Shown in pieces: positions 22,715 through 31,558 of a DNA stretch of 31,608 nucleotides. The position numbers were made by a program, and so were the translations under genes. This DNA comes from an uncultured Megasphaera sp. (lineage in GTDB: Bacteria > Bacillota > Negativicutes > Veillonellales > Megasphaeraceae). Within the stretch, counting starts at the first letter, position 1, and every line of letters starts with the position of its first letter. Where the stretch lies: positions 1-31,608 of the forward strand of contig NZ_UQBH01000029.1 in the NCBI RefSeq assembly GCF_900539295.1, written 5' to 3'. The notes beneath the pieces are model-generated. The model worked only from the letters and a program-made list of their open reading frames with translations, did not search any database and was not told where the DNA came from.

Positions 22715-24199
22715 ATGAATAGAGAAAAACAACAGAAGGCGCCGTTTGTCGAAGCCTTAGAAGCGTACTGCCGCCAGGGAATGAAGGCCTATCATACGCC
22801 GGGCCATAAGCTGGGGCAGGGGATTTCGGAGTATCAGGCAGGACTCTTTGGTCCGGCCCTTTCGAGAGACCTGGGCATTATGTATGCCTTAGATGATTTA
22901 TTTCAGCCTGAAGGCCCTTTGAAAGAGGCTATGGAACTGGCTGCCGACCTTTATGGCGCCGGACGGTCTTTTTTTTCGGTCAATGGGACGACGGCCTGTA
23001 TCGAGGCTATGATTTTGGCCGTCTGCCGTGACGGCGATGAAATCATCATCCCCCGTGAAGCCCATAAGAGCGTCATCAGCGGCCTTATCTTGAGCGGCGC
23101 CGTGCCGGTTTATATGGAAAGCCTGTTTGATGAAAAGCACCAAGTATCGCTGGGGCCTGACGTATCGTCCTTAAAAAAAGCCATTGAATCCCATCCGGCA
23201 GCTAAGGCCGTCGTCTTTACCTATCCGACTTACGACGGAATCGCCGGCAATTTGGAGGCCATGGCGGCCTATGCCCATGAAAAAGGGCTCTTTGTCCTCG
23301 TCGATGAAGCCCATGGGGCCCACTTGGGGTTTCAACCGGATCTGCCCAAAGAGGCCCTGCGGTGCGGCGCTGACTGCGTGGCTCAAAGCACGCATAAGCT
23401 GGCCGGTTCGCTGACGCAGACGTCGATGCTTCACTGCCGCCGGGGATTTCCCTTGGCGGAACGACTGGCCGCGTCCATGGCCGTCGTCCAGTCGACGAGT
23501 CCTCATTACTGGTTTTTGGCATCCCTCGACAGCGCACGGCAGCAACTGGCTCTTCATGGCGCAGCGCTGTTGGGACGGGCTTTGGAACTGGCCCGATATG
23601 TGCGCCGGGAAATCAATGCTATCCCGGGACTGTCGTCCTTTGGCCGGGAAATCATCGACGGCAACGTCGTCACCGGCTTTGATGAAACGAAGATTACCAT
23701 TGATTTTTCCGGTGTCGGCCTTGACGGAAGAAGTGCCGAAATGGCTTTGCGTCAACAGGGCATCGAAGTCGAGTTGGTCGCCGGCAATCATGTATTGGCC
23801 CTGATTACCCTGGGCGATACGATGGAAACGGCACAGGCTCTGATCGATGCCTGCCGTGCTGTGGCTGACGGACGCTCCCTTTGCCAGACCTCTCCCGACG
23901 AGGAGCCGCCGCTGCCGAGTCCGCAGGTTGCCGCAGCACCACGAACGGTTTGGAACGGCGAGACGGAACGAATTCCTTTTAGTAAGGCCTGCGGCCGCGT
24001 ATCTGCTGAAACGGTTACCTTTTATCCGCCGGGCATTCCGGCTTTGGCCGCTGGTGAAATCATTACTGAGGACTGCCAACGGTATATCCGCTATAAGATG
24101 GAGCACGGCTATAAACCTAACGGCCCGGCTGACGGGACCTTAACGGAAATAAGCGTGCAGAAGGAGGAGGCCCATGAAGGGGAAATTATTCATTATTGA
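22715..24199 (+). CDS. Orn/Lys/Arg decarboxylase family PLP enzyme (YaaO-like)
   Basis: Fold-type I PLP enzyme of 494 residues, the short Firmicute form without the N-terminal wing domain of E. coli enzymes. YHTPGHKLGQG is near the start, and SVNGTTACIEAMI binds cofactor phosphate. VDEAHGAH holds the Asp that pairs with the pyridine N. STHKLAGSLTQTS contains the PLP lysine, Lys228. The C-terminal domain includes FYPPGIPALAAGE. It should decarboxylate arginine, lysine or ornithine to a polyamine precursor; substrate choice is not readable. The same gene sits before tmk in Bacillus (yaaO). Its 3' end overlaps tmk by 26 bases. Confidence 0.93.
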   Translation: MNREKQQKAPFVEALEAYCRQGMKAYHTPGHKLGQGISEYQAGLFGPALSRDLGIMYALDDLFQPEGPLKEAMELAADLYGAGRSFFSVNGTTACIEAMILAVCRDGDEIIIPREAHKSVISGLILSGAVPVYMESLFDEKHQVSLGPDVSSLKKAIESHPAAKAVVFTYPTYDGIAGNLEAMAAYAHEKGLFVLVDEAHGAHLGFQPDLPKEALRCGADCVAQSTHKLAGSLTQTSMLHCRRGFPLAERLAASMAVVQSTSPHYWFLASLDSARQQLALHGAALLGRALELARYVRREINAIPGLSSFGREIIDGNVVTGFDETKITIDFSGVGLDGRSAEMALRQQGIEVELVAGNHVLALITLGDTMETAQALIDACRAVADGRSLCQTSPDEEPPLPSPQVAAAPRTVWNGETERIPFSKACGRVSAETVTFYPPGIPALAAGEIITEDCQRYIRYKMEHGYKPNGPADGTLTEISVQKEEAHEGEIIHY

Positions 24200-24839
24200 A
24201 GGCGGCGACGGAAGCGGCAAGGCGACACAGACTAAGCTGCTGACGGACCATTTAAAAGAGGACGGCTATCCCGTCATGGCTGTGAGCTATCCTGATTATG
24301 ACAGCGATTCAAGCGCCCTGGTCAAGATGTACCTGCGCGGTGACTTCGGCCGCAATGCCGACGCCGTCAATCCCTATGCGGCTTCGGCTTTTTTTGCCGT
24401 CGACCGCTTTGCTTCCTATCAAATGAAGTGGAAAGCCTTTTATGATCAAGGGGGCATCGTCATTGCCGACCGCTACACGACGAGCAATATGCTCTATCAG
24501 ATGATTAAGATCGATGATGCGTCTCTTCGGAAGGCCTACCTTGACTGGCTGGAAGATTTTGAATTTCGCAAGATGGGCCTGCCCGAACCGGACGCCGTGT
24601 TTCTCCTCGATGTACCCTTGGATGTGACCTTGGGACTGATGGCTGACCGCGTCGGAAAGACGGGCGGTGAGACCGGCGATATCCATGAGAAAAACGGGCA
24701 GTTCCTGGCTAAATGCCACGCCGCTTACGACGAATTGGCAGTCCGATATGGATGGACGCGAATCGCCTGCACGGAAGGCGGAAAGCTTCGGACCATCGAG
24801 GCCATTCATGACGATGTATATCGGAGCGTTTTGGGGTAA
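24174..24839 (+). CDS. tmk: Thymidylate kinase (dTMP kinase), variant P-loop
   Basis: Makes dTDP from dTMP for DNA synthesis; 221 residues. The P-loop is E9-GGDGSGK-A17-T, with Ala where most Tmk proteins have Thr or Ser after the Lys. DRYTTSNMLYQ (about 99-109) is the D-R-Y-x-x-S substrate/LID region, and LLDVPLDVTL follows. The start has AAGGAGGAGG at 24161-24170 inside the upstream gene, so translation is probably coupled. Position before holB supports the call. The sequence is closer to the 'thymidylate kinase-like' Firmicute group than to E. coli Tmk. Confidence 0.92.
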   Translation: MKGKLFIIEGGDGSGKATQTKLLTDHLKEDGYPVMAVSYPDYDSDSSALVKMYLRGDFGRNADAVNPYAASAFFAVDRFASYQMKWKAFYDQGGIVIADRYTTSNMLYQMIKIDDASLRKAYLDWLEDFEFRKMGLPEPDAVFLLDVPLDVTLGLMADRVGKTGGETGDIHEKNGQFLAKCHAAYDELAVRYGWTRIACTEGGKLRTIEAIHDDVYRSVLG

Positions 24840-24903
24840 TGACATCCTGTCAGACAACCGGCTCACACCGTCTTTAGGCAGTCCGGGCAGGTACTGAAAA
24901 TAC

Positions 24904-24932
24904 TAGACTTTATCGGGATTTTTTAATATAAT
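24904..24932 (+). promoter_or_regulatory. Internal promoter before holB
   Basis: TAGACT (24904-24909), a 17-base spacer, then TATAAT (24927-24932), 38 bases before the holB start, in a 131-base gap after tmk. It would allow holB-tatD expression independent of the upstream genes. Confidence 0.6.
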
Positions 24933-24970
24933 AAGTTATTAAGGTATTTCTTAATAGGGAGGTGAAAATC

Positions 24971-25960
24971 ATGGATGAGACCGTATTTGATGCCATCATC
25001 GGCCATGGCCGTTTGAAGTCGCAATTGACCCGTCTTATTGATGAAGACCGCCTCCCTCACGCCATGATTTTTGCCGGCCCTGCCGGCGTCGGCAAGACCA
25101 TGATGGCCGTCGCCGTTGCCTCGGCCCTGGCCGGTCGCCCCGTCTTTCGAGACCTGAATCAGGACTCCGATGAAGCCCTTGTAGCCGACGGGGAAGACGC
25201 CTTTTATTTGGCCCCCGTAGGAGCTATGCTGAAGGTCGACCAGTTTCGACAGCTTCAGGGAAAACTGGCACTTCAGGGGGAACGAGGCCGACGCCGAATC
25301 TGCATCATCGACCATGTGGAAACGATGAATGTCGAATTTGCCAACCGCATGCTGAAGACCTTGGAAGAACCGCCGGCCGGCGTCTGCTTTATCTTGGTTA
25401 CCGATCAGCCCGATTTGCTGCTGCCGACGATTCTGTCGCGCTGCGTTACTTATTCCTTTGATCCCGTCGGCGATGATGAGCTGCGGGACGGGCTGCGAAA
25501 GCTGGGCCGTGCAGAAGGGAAACAACTGGATGACGCTATTTTATGGGGCGGCGGCATTGTCAGCACCGTTTTGCACTATCTCGACGGCCGGGGAATGGAA
25601 AAGGCTCACTTTGCCGTGGACTTTCTCAGGATTATGGCAAAACATGCTTGTCCCTATGCGAAATGGCTGGTCGTATCAGCCGATTTGAATGATAAAGAAA
25701 CGGCAGAAATCTTAGGCTGGATTAATCTCTTGCTGCGCGACATGGCCGTCCTTCGCAGTGGTGCCGGCCGGGAATATGTCCGTTTAAAAGGTTATATCCA
25801 TGATATGACTGAATTACTGCCGTACTGGACGGATGACGCCGTCTTTGCCGTGTCGTCAGTGCTCAATGAAGCGCTGGAAGCGGTGACGCGCCATGTAAAT
25901 GTCCGCTTAGTTTGGGACTATGTGGCTATCCGGACGATACAGCTCAAAGGAGGATTTTAA
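24971..25960 (+). CDS. holB: DNA polymerase III subunit delta'
   Basis: Clamp-loader subunit of the replisome, 329 residues. Walker A is GPAGVGKT (36-43), so an ATP-binding loop is present. ICIIDHVETMN is Walker B-like. LKTLEEPPAG and LPTILSRC (sensor 1/SRC region) are standard. The Cys cluster that usually binds zinc after Walker A is absent: RPVFRDLNQDSDEA stands in its place. ATG 24971 has GGGAGGTG at ideal distance; a GTG at 24962 overlaps that site and is rejected. It abuts ricT with no gap. Confidence 0.93.
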   Translation: MDETVFDAIIGHGRLKSQLTRLIDEDRLPHAMIFAGPAGVGKTMMAVAVASALAGRPVFRDLNQDSDEALVADGEDAFYLAPVGAMLKVDQFRQLQGKLALQGERGRRRICIIDHVETMNVEFANRMLKTLEEPPAGVCFILVTDQPDLLLPTILSRCVTYSFDPVGDDELRDGLRKLGRAEGKQLDDAILWGGGIVSTVLHYLDGRGMEKAHFAVDFLRIMAKHACPYAKWLVVSADLNDKETAEILGWINLLLRDMAVLRSGAGREYVRLKGYIHDMTELLPYWTDDAVFAVSSVLNEALEAVTRHVNVRLVWDYVAIRTIQLKGGF

Positions 25961-26806
25961 GTGATCGTTGTAGGTGTGCGTTTTAAACCTGCTGGAAAGA
26001 TATATTATTTTGATCCCGATAATATCGAACTCGCCTTGGACGATGGAGTCATCGTCGAAACGGCGCGGGGCATGGAATTCGGCAACGTCGTCATCGAGCC
26101 TCGTGACGTCGATGATGCAGAAGTCGTCCAGCCTTTGAAACCGATTATCCGCAAGGCTACGGCCAAGGATTTGCGCCAAGTAGAGCGGAATAAGGAACGG
26201 GAGAAGAAGGCTTTCGGCATCTGCCTGACCAAGATTGCCAAACATAAACTGCCGATGAAGCTTATCGATGTCGATTATACCTTCGACATGGGGAAAATCA
26301 TTTTCTTCTTTACGGCCGACGGCCGTATCGACTTCCGCGAACTCGTCCGCGATTTGGCCTCCGTCTTTCGGACCCGTATCGAACTGCGCCAAATAGGTCT
26401 TCGCGATGAAGCCAAGATGATTGGCGGTATCGGCTATTGCGGTCGCCCCTTGTGCTGCGCGACTTTCCTGGGCGACTTTAAGCCCGTGTCGATCCGCATG
26501 GCCAAGGGCCAGGGCATGTCGCTGAATCCGACCAAGATATCGGGTATCTGCGGCCGCCTCATGTGCTGCCTGCGGTATGAAAACCAGCTTTATACGTCAG
26601 GCGAACTGAAGTGCTGCAACTGCCAGCAGAAAGGCTGTGAACAGCAGAAGCCGCCGACTGTCGGCAAACGGGTCATGACCGATGAAGGAGTCGGTACGGT
26701 CCTTCGGGTTCACATGAAAGATAAGACTGTCAAAGTACAGCTCGAATCAGGCCATAATATCAATGTATCCTGGTCTGATGTAGGGGAAGTGGACCATGAA
26801 AATTGA
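25961..26806 (+). CDS. ricT: PSP1-domain protein RicT (YaaT)
   Basis: A 281-residue PSP1-family protein. In Bacillus, YaaT/RicT is part of the Y-complex (RicA-RicF-RicT) that binds [4Fe-4S] clusters and aids RNase Y-dependent mRNA maturation. The PSP1 core is mid-protein, with a Cys-rich signature GGIGYCGRPLCCATFLG, then ISGICGRLMCCLRYE, then CCNCQQKGC. The C-terminal part has a KOW-like VGTVLRVHMKDKTVKVQL. It starts with GTG directly after the holB stop; AAAGGAGG overlaps the end of holB. It overlaps trmN6 by 11 bases. ricA and ricF are not in this window. Confidence 0.92.
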   Translation: MIVVGVRFKPAGKIYYFDPDNIELALDDGVIVETARGMEFGNVVIEPRDVDDAEVVQPLKPIIRKATAKDLRQVERNKEREKKAFGICLTKIAKHKLPMKLIDVDYTFDMGKIIFFFTADGRIDFRELVRDLASVFRTRIELRQIGLRDEAKMIGGIGYCGRPLCCATFLGDFKPVSIRMAKGQGMSLNPTKISGICGRLMCCLRYENQLYTSGELKCCNCQQKGCEQQKPPTVGKRVMTDEGVGTVLRVHMKDKTVKVQLESGHNINVSWSDVGEVDHEN

Positions 26807-27527
26807 GCTTGGTCCCCATGAACGATTGGATGACCTGGTCCTCGACGGGATGAAGGTCATTCAGCGGGACGATCAGTTCTGCTTTTCGATAGATACTGTT
26901 TTGTTAGCCCATTTCGGGGCCGTTCCCCGCGGACCGGCTCTCGATTTGGGGACGGGGACGGCGGCTATTCCCTTGATTTTGACGGCTCGCGGTGCACGGG
27001 ATTTGACCGGTGTCGAATTTAACCCGGTCATGGCTGACATTGCCGGCCGCAACGTGGCCTTAAACGGCCGCGACGACCGCATCCGCATCGTACAGGGAGA
27101 TTATCGCCGGATCCGGGAATGGTCGCCCAGCGGGGCTTTTGCAGCGGTCTATGCCAATCCGCCTTATCGCGAAAAGAGCCGCGGTGCCTACAGCGACGTC
27201 GACGGCATCCGCCGGGCCTGCCACGAAGAGACGGCGTCCTTAGACGACGTCCTCGATGCGGCAAAATACGCCTTGAAGTATCACGGCCGCTTTCGCATGG
27301 TTCACATCACCGAGCGATTGACCGATATATTGGAAGCTCTGCGGGCACGGGACATTGAGCCCAAAGTCCTGCAGATGATTCATGGCCGCTCGGATAAAGA
27401 GGCCAAGCTGTTTCTCGTCGAAGGCATCTTTGGCGGAGGCAAGGGCCTTTCCGTCTTGCCGCCGCTCATCGTCCATAATGATGATGGGAGTTACAGCGAC
27501 GCGGTGCAGCGCTTATATGGAAGATAA
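26796..27527 (+). CDS. trmN6: tRNA1(Val) A37 N6-methyltransferase TrmN6-like (YabB)
   Basis: SAM-dependent N6-adenine methyltransferase of 243 residues. Motif I is ALDLGTGTAAIPLIL (about 47-61), acidic motif II follows in TGVEFNPVMADIAGRN, and NPPY (121-124) is the catalytic adenine pocket. The N-terminus has the family's 'qrxdxfxfsxDtvLLA' box (QRDDQFCFSIDTVLLA). It corresponds to Bacillus yabB, which sits between yabA and yazA-rsmI. The adjacent yabA and yazA genes of Bacillus are missing here. The substrate adenosine is inferred from family. Confidence 0.9.
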   Translation: MKIELGPHERLDDLVLDGMKVIQRDDQFCFSIDTVLLAHFGAVPRGPALDLGTGTAAIPLILTARGARDLTGVEFNPVMADIAGRNVALNGRDDRIRIVQGDYRRIREWSPSGAFAAVYANPPYREKSRGAYSDVDGIRRACHEETASLDDVLDAAKYALKYHGRFRMVHITERLTDILEALRARDIEPKVLQMIHGRSDKEAKLFLVEGIFGGGKGLSVLPPLIVHNDDGSYSDAVQRLYGR

Positions 27528-27571
27528 GGCGGTTCGCTTCGTCAGCCGTCTTTTTCTGTGAAAGGAGTATT

Positions 27572-28417
27572 ATGCCGGAAGTTTTTCAAAAGGGGACGCT
27601 CTATCTTTGCCCGACGCCGATCGGCAACTTAGAAGACATTACGTACCGGACGGTGCGCTGCCTTCGCGAAGCCGACCTCATTGCCGCTGAAGACACGCGT
27701 CATACGAAACAGCTGCTCATGACCTATGATATCGATACGCCCCTTACGAGCTATCACGAACACAATAAAGCCGAAAAAGGGCCGCAGCTCATTGAAAAAT
27801 TGAAAGACGGACTGATGATTGCCTTGGTCAGCGATGCCGGCATGCCGGCTATCTGCGATCCCGGCAGCGATATGGTTCGCCTGGCTCTGGCCGAGGATAT
27901 TCCCATCGTTCCCCTGCCGGGAGCCAATGCAGGCCTTACGGGGCTCATCGCCTCCGGCATGGATACGACGAAATTTACCTTTGTCGGCTTTTTGCCGAAG
28001 ACGCAGAAACATCGACTGCCGGCTCTGCAGTCCGTTGAAGCCTATGAGGGGACGCTCATTTTCTATGAAGCCCCTCACCGCATCCGTCAGGTGCTGGGCG
28101 AAATGATTGAAGTGTTGGGCGACCGAAAGGCCGTCCTCTGCCGGGAGCTGACCAAGCGATATGAACAGTATCTCCGCGGAAGACTCAGCGAACTTCAAGC
28201 TGCCCTTTCTGAGCAGGGAACGCGGGGCGAATTCGTCATCCTCGTAGAAGGGATGACGAAAACGGCTGAAGAAGCCAATCCTGAAAATGTTGATTATGCA
28301 GCCCTGGTCCGGGAACTGATGGAACAGGGCGTTGATAAGAAAGAGGCTGTCCGGACTGTCGCCAGACGGTGCGGCGTGCCCAAACGTAGTGTATACCAGG
28401 CTGCGCTTAGTTTATAA
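27572..28417 (+). CDS. rsmI: 16S rRNA (cytidine1402-2'-O)-methyltransferase
   Basis: SAM-dependent ribose methyltransferase of the small-subunit decoding site, 281 residues as usual for RsmI. LYLCPTPIGNLEDITYR is the start motif, then AAEDTRHTKQLL, the G-loop VSDAGMPAICDPGSDMV, PLPGANAGLTGLIASG and a late VLCRELTKRYEQ. AAAGGAG precedes the ATG, 44 bases after trmN6. The gap holds only a weak GC-rich hairpin. Followed directly by metG. Confidence 0.96.
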   Translation: MPEVFQKGTLYLCPTPIGNLEDITYRTVRCLREADLIAAEDTRHTKQLLMTYDIDTPLTSYHEHNKAEKGPQLIEKLKDGLMIALVSDAGMPAICDPGSDMVRLALAEDIPIVPLPGANAGLTGLIASGMDTTKFTFVGFLPKTQKHRLPALQSVEAYEGTLIFYEAPHRIRQVLGEMIEVLGDRKAVLCRELTKRYEQYLRGRLSELQAALSEQGTRGEFVILVEGMTKTAEEANPENVDYAALVRELMEQGVDKKEAVRTVARRCGVPKRSVYQAALSL

Positions 28418-28452
28418 CACCGGCTCATTTGTCGGTATAGGAGGGAAATCCC

Positions 28453-30396
28453 ATGTCTGAAAAAAGAAAGTATTATATCACCACACCGATTTACTATCCA
28501 AGCGCCAAACTTCACATTGGGCACACGTACTGCACGACGATTGCCGACTCGCTGGCTCGGTTCCACCGCCTGCGCGGCGACGACGTCTTGTTTCTGACCG
28601 GCTCTGACGAACACGGCCAGAAGATTCAGCGGGCCGCTGAAGAAAAAGGTGTTAAGCCCATCGAATACGTCGATGAAATCGTATCGCTCTTCCAAGAGTT
28701 GTGGAAAAAATTGAATATCTCCAATGATGACTTCATCCGCACGACAGAAAAACGCCATGAAAAAGTCGTTCAGGCCCTGATGCAGAAATCCTACGACAAC
28801 GGCGACATTTATAAAGGCGAATATAAGGGTTGGTACTGTACGCCCTGTGAAACCTTCTGGCCGGAAAATAAACTGCCCGAAGGCAAACATATCTGCCCCG
28901 ACTGCGGCCGGCCGTTGGAACTCGTTTCGGAAGAAGCCTACTTCTTAAAGATGAATAAATACGCCGATAAGTGGCTGAAGTTTATTGACGAAAACCCTGA
29001 TTTCATCCAGCCGGAATCGCGGCGCAATGAAATGATTTCTTTCGTTAAAAGTGGTCTCGAAGACCTCTGTGTTTCGCGTACGTCCTTTGACTGGGGTATC
29101 AAGGTGCCTTGGGATCCGAAACACGTCGTCTACGTCTGGTTCGATGCCTTGGTCAACTACGTAACGGCTGCAGGCTACCTCGATGACCCTGAAAAGTTCA
29201 AAAAATTCTGGCCGGCTGACCTTCACCTGGTCGGCAAGGAAATCGTCCGTTTCCACAGCATCATCTGGCCGATTATGCTCATGAGCTGCGGCCTGCCGAT
29301 TCCCAAAAAGGTCTTCGGTCACGGCTGGCTCATCGTCGACGGGACCAAGATGAGTAAATCCTTAGGCAACGTCGTCGACCCCATTCCCCTGATTGAACGG
29401 TACGGTGCCGACGCTCTGCGCTATTACCTGCTCAAAGAAATCCGTCTCGGCCAAGACGGCAACTTCTCTCTGCCGTCCTTTATCAACCGCATCAACTCCG
29501 ACCTTGCCAACGACTTAGGCAACCTCCTGCAGCGTACCCTGGCCATGGTCGAAAAATATGAAGGCGGCGTCGTAGCCGGCCCGACGGTCAAAGAAGCCGT
29601 TGACGACGAATTGGCTGCCTGCGCTGTCGAAACGGCGAAACAGTTTGAAACTCTCATGGATGACATGAAGATCAACGACGCCATTAACGACGTGTGGACC
29701 CTCATCCGCCGCAGCAACAAATATATCGATGAAACGACGCCGTGGGTCCTCGCCAAGGACGAAAATCAGGCACAGCGCCTGCAGACGGTATTGTACAACC
29801 TCATCGAAGCGCAGCGCATCATCGCGGCTTTAGTCAGCCCCTTCATTCCGGTCAGTGCGGCTGATATGTGGCATCAGCTCGGCCTTGGCGATTTTGCCCA
29901 GGCAAACCTTCAGGATGCCCAGCAGTGGGGCCTCTATCCGGCCGATACCAAGGTCGAAAAGGGACAGGCCTTGTTCCCGCGTTATGACTTAGATGAAGAA
30001 ATTGCTGAAGCGAAAGACGATAAGAAAGAAGAAGCTGCACCGGTCTGCCCGGCAGCTCAGGAACCGGTAAAACCGGAAATCACCATCGATGACTTCGGCA
30101 AAGTCGACCTTCGCGTCGGCAAAATCGTAGCCTGCGAAAAGGTTCCGAAAGCGAAAAAGCTGCTGAAATTACAAGTCGACCTCGGGGTGGAAACGCGCCA
30201 GATCGTCAGCGGCATTTCTCTGTACTATAAACCGGAAGACCTCATCGGCCATTGTGTCATCGTCGTTACCAACTTGAAGCCGGTCAAACTCTGCGGTGTT
30301 GAATCGAAGGGCATGCTCCTGGCTGCTTCTGACGGCAACGATAACCTGCAGGTAGCCTTTGTCGACGGCATGGCTCCCGGCAGCCGCGTACGGTAA
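28453..30396 (+). CDS. metG: Methionine-tRNA ligase
   Basis: Charges tRNA-Met. It has 647 residues: class I catalytic domain with HIGH (21-24), a zinc-knuckle insertion (CTPCETFW, then CPDCGR), KMSKS (299-303) and a helical anticodon domain. After a Glu/Lys/Ala/Pro-rich linker comes a C-terminal EMAPII-like tRNA-binding domain (VDLRVGKIV at about 551). This is the long form, dimerising through the C-terminal domain. AGGAGGG precedes the ATG. Its TAA overlaps the tatD ATG (TAATG), so the two are translationally coupled. The metG-tatD pair is conserved in Firmicutes. Confidence 0.98.
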   Translation: MSEKRKYYITTPIYYPSAKLHIGHTYCTTIADSLARFHRLRGDDVLFLTGSDEHGQKIQRAAEEKGVKPIEYVDEIVSLFQELWKKLNISNDDFIRTTEKRHEKVVQALMQKSYDNGDIYKGEYKGWYCTPCETFWPENKLPEGKHICPDCGRPLELVSEEAYFLKMNKYADKWLKFIDENPDFIQPESRRNEMISFVKSGLEDLCVSRTSFDWGIKVPWDPKHVVYVWFDALVNYVTAAGYLDDPEKFKKFWPADLHLVGKEIVRFHSIIWPIMLMSCGLPIPKKVFGHGWLIVDGTKMSKSLGNVVDPIPLIERYGADALRYYLLKEIRLGQDGNFSLPSFINRINSDLANDLGNLLQRTLAMVEKYEGGVVAGPTVKEAVDDELAACAVETAKQFETLMDDMKINDAINDVWTLIRRSNKYIDETTPWVLAKDENQAQRLQTVLYNLIEAQRIIAALVSPFIPVSAADMWHQLGLGDFAQANLQDAQQWGLYPADTKVEKGQALFPRYDLDEEIAEAKDDKKEEAAPVCPAAQEPVKPEITIDDFGKVDLRVGKIVACEKVPKAKKLLKLQVDLGVETRQIVSGISLYYKPEDLIGHCVIVVTNLKPVKLCGVESKGMLLAASDGNDNLQVAFVDGMAPGSRVR

Positions 30397-31160
30397 TGTT
30401 GTTCGATACCCACTGTCATATCAATGACAAGGCTTACGATGGAGACCGCTCAGAGGTATTATCTCGGGCGGCCGAGGCCGGCGTTGAAATGATGTTGTGC
30501 CCGGCAACGGATATGGCGACGTCTCGTGCCTGCATCGACCTGGCCAATGCCTGCGACGGCGTCTATGCTGCTGTCGGCATTCATCCGGAGCTGGCGGCCA
30601 CGGCGACGCCGGACGATGCAGAGCGACTTCGTCAGTGGGTACGCGGTGAGAAAAAGATCGTCGCCATCGGCGAAGTGGGATTGGACTACCATTGGCCTGA
30701 ACCGGATCGATCCGTTCAGCAGGCCGTGTTCATCGACATGGTAAAGCTCGCCGTCGAGCTCGACGTGCCGATTATCATCCACGACCGCGAAGCCCACGGC
30801 GATACGCTGGATATCCTTCGTCAATACGGGAAGGGAATCCGCGGCGTCTTCCACTGCTACTCCGGCAGCCTTGAAATGACGGCAGAACTCTTGCGCATGG
30901 GCTTTTACTTCGGCTTTGACGGCCCCTTGACCTATCCGAACTCTAAGCGGGCCAGACGAGTCGCTGAAAACCTGCCCTTAGACCGGATTCTCATCGAAAC
31001 GGACAGCCCGTATTTGACGCCTCAGGCCCACCGCGGTCAGCGCAATGAACCGGCCTACGTCCGCTATGTGGCAGAAGAACTGGCAGCCCTTCGCAATATA
31101 AGTGTGGAAGAAGCAGCCCGTATTACGACAGAAAATGGCCGACGGCTGTTTAATATTTAA
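30396..31160 (+). CDS. tatD: TatD-family metal-dependent DNase
   Basis: TIM-barrel hydrolase of 254 residues that acts as a 3'-5' exonuclease or D-Tyr-tRNA-type deacylase in relatives. Metal ligands are seen as His6 and His8 (FDTHCHIND), Glu in AIGEVGLDYHW, His in VPIIIHDREA, and the late Asp in LIETDSPYLTP. It begins inside the metG stop codon. The Bacillus counterpart, yabD, also follows metG. Terminator downstream. Confidence 0.96.
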   Translation: MLFDTHCHINDKAYDGDRSEVLSRAAEAGVEMMLCPATDMATSRACIDLANACDGVYAAVGIHPELAATATPDDAERLRQWVRGEKKIVAIGEVGLDYHWPEPDRSVQQAVFIDMVKLAVELDVPIIIHDREAHGDTLDILRQYGKGIRGVFHCYSGSLEMTAELLRMGFYFGFDGPLTYPNSKRARRVAENLPLDRILIETDSPYLTPQAHRGQRNEPAYVRYVAEELAALRNISVEEAARITTENGRRLFNI

Positions 31161-31174
31161 TAGAATACCCGGTG

Positions 31175-31228
31175 GACGCGGGACGGACATCATCGTTGAT
31201 TTCCCGTCCCGCGTCTTTCTTTTTTTTA
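31175..31228 (+). terminator. Terminator at the end of the operon
   Basis: GACGCGGGACGG (31175-31186) pairs perfectly with CCGTCCCGCGTC (31204-31215), followed by a T-rich run to 31228. It ends the run from NUDIX to tatD. Confidence 0.92.
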
Positions 31229-31253
31229 GGAGATATGAGAAAGGAGATTTTTT

Positions 31254-31523
31254 ATGGAACGAGGAAAGAGACCGAAGATCGAATTGACGGTTACGGGAAA
31301 ATTGGGAACCATGGGCTGCCATCGCGGCCATCATATCGGTGAGACCTTTGATTATGATACGGACCGGGGGAAAATCTGTCCCATGGCCATGCACTGCGCC
31401 TTTCCCTATATCGATATCCTGCGCTATGGCGGGACACTTCCGGGACAGCCGGAAGGGGAAGCGGAATTCTGCTGCTCCGATGCCGACGTGGCCCTGGTGT
31501 TTAAAGCGAAGGTTAAGGAGTAA
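31254..31523 (+). CDS. Small Cys-rich protein, TIGR04076-like
   Basis: An 89-residue protein of unknown function. The pattern CHRGHHIGETF, then ICPMAMHCAFPYIDILRYGG, then a late CCSDADVALVF matches my memory of the TIGR04076 family (Cys, G-x-x-F, C-P-x-A, P-Y-I-x-x-L-R-x-G-G). Four or five Cys residues plus His suggest metal or cluster binding. AAAGGAGA lies before the ATG, and it follows a terminator, so it is its own unit. No partner gene is visible before the window ends. Confidence 0.7.
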   Translation: MERGKRPKIELTVTGKLGTMGCHRGHHIGETFDYDTDRGKICPMAMHCAFPYIDILRYGGTLPGQPEGEAEFCCSDADVALVFKAKVKE

Positions 31524-31558
31524 GGGCTGAAATTTTATTGGGTTAATTGCAATACCAA

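Noticed and set aside
23171..24106. A 311-codon minus-strand frame
   Set aside because: It lies wholly opposite the well-supported decarboxylase gene, has no ribosome binding site and shows the composition of an antisense shadow.
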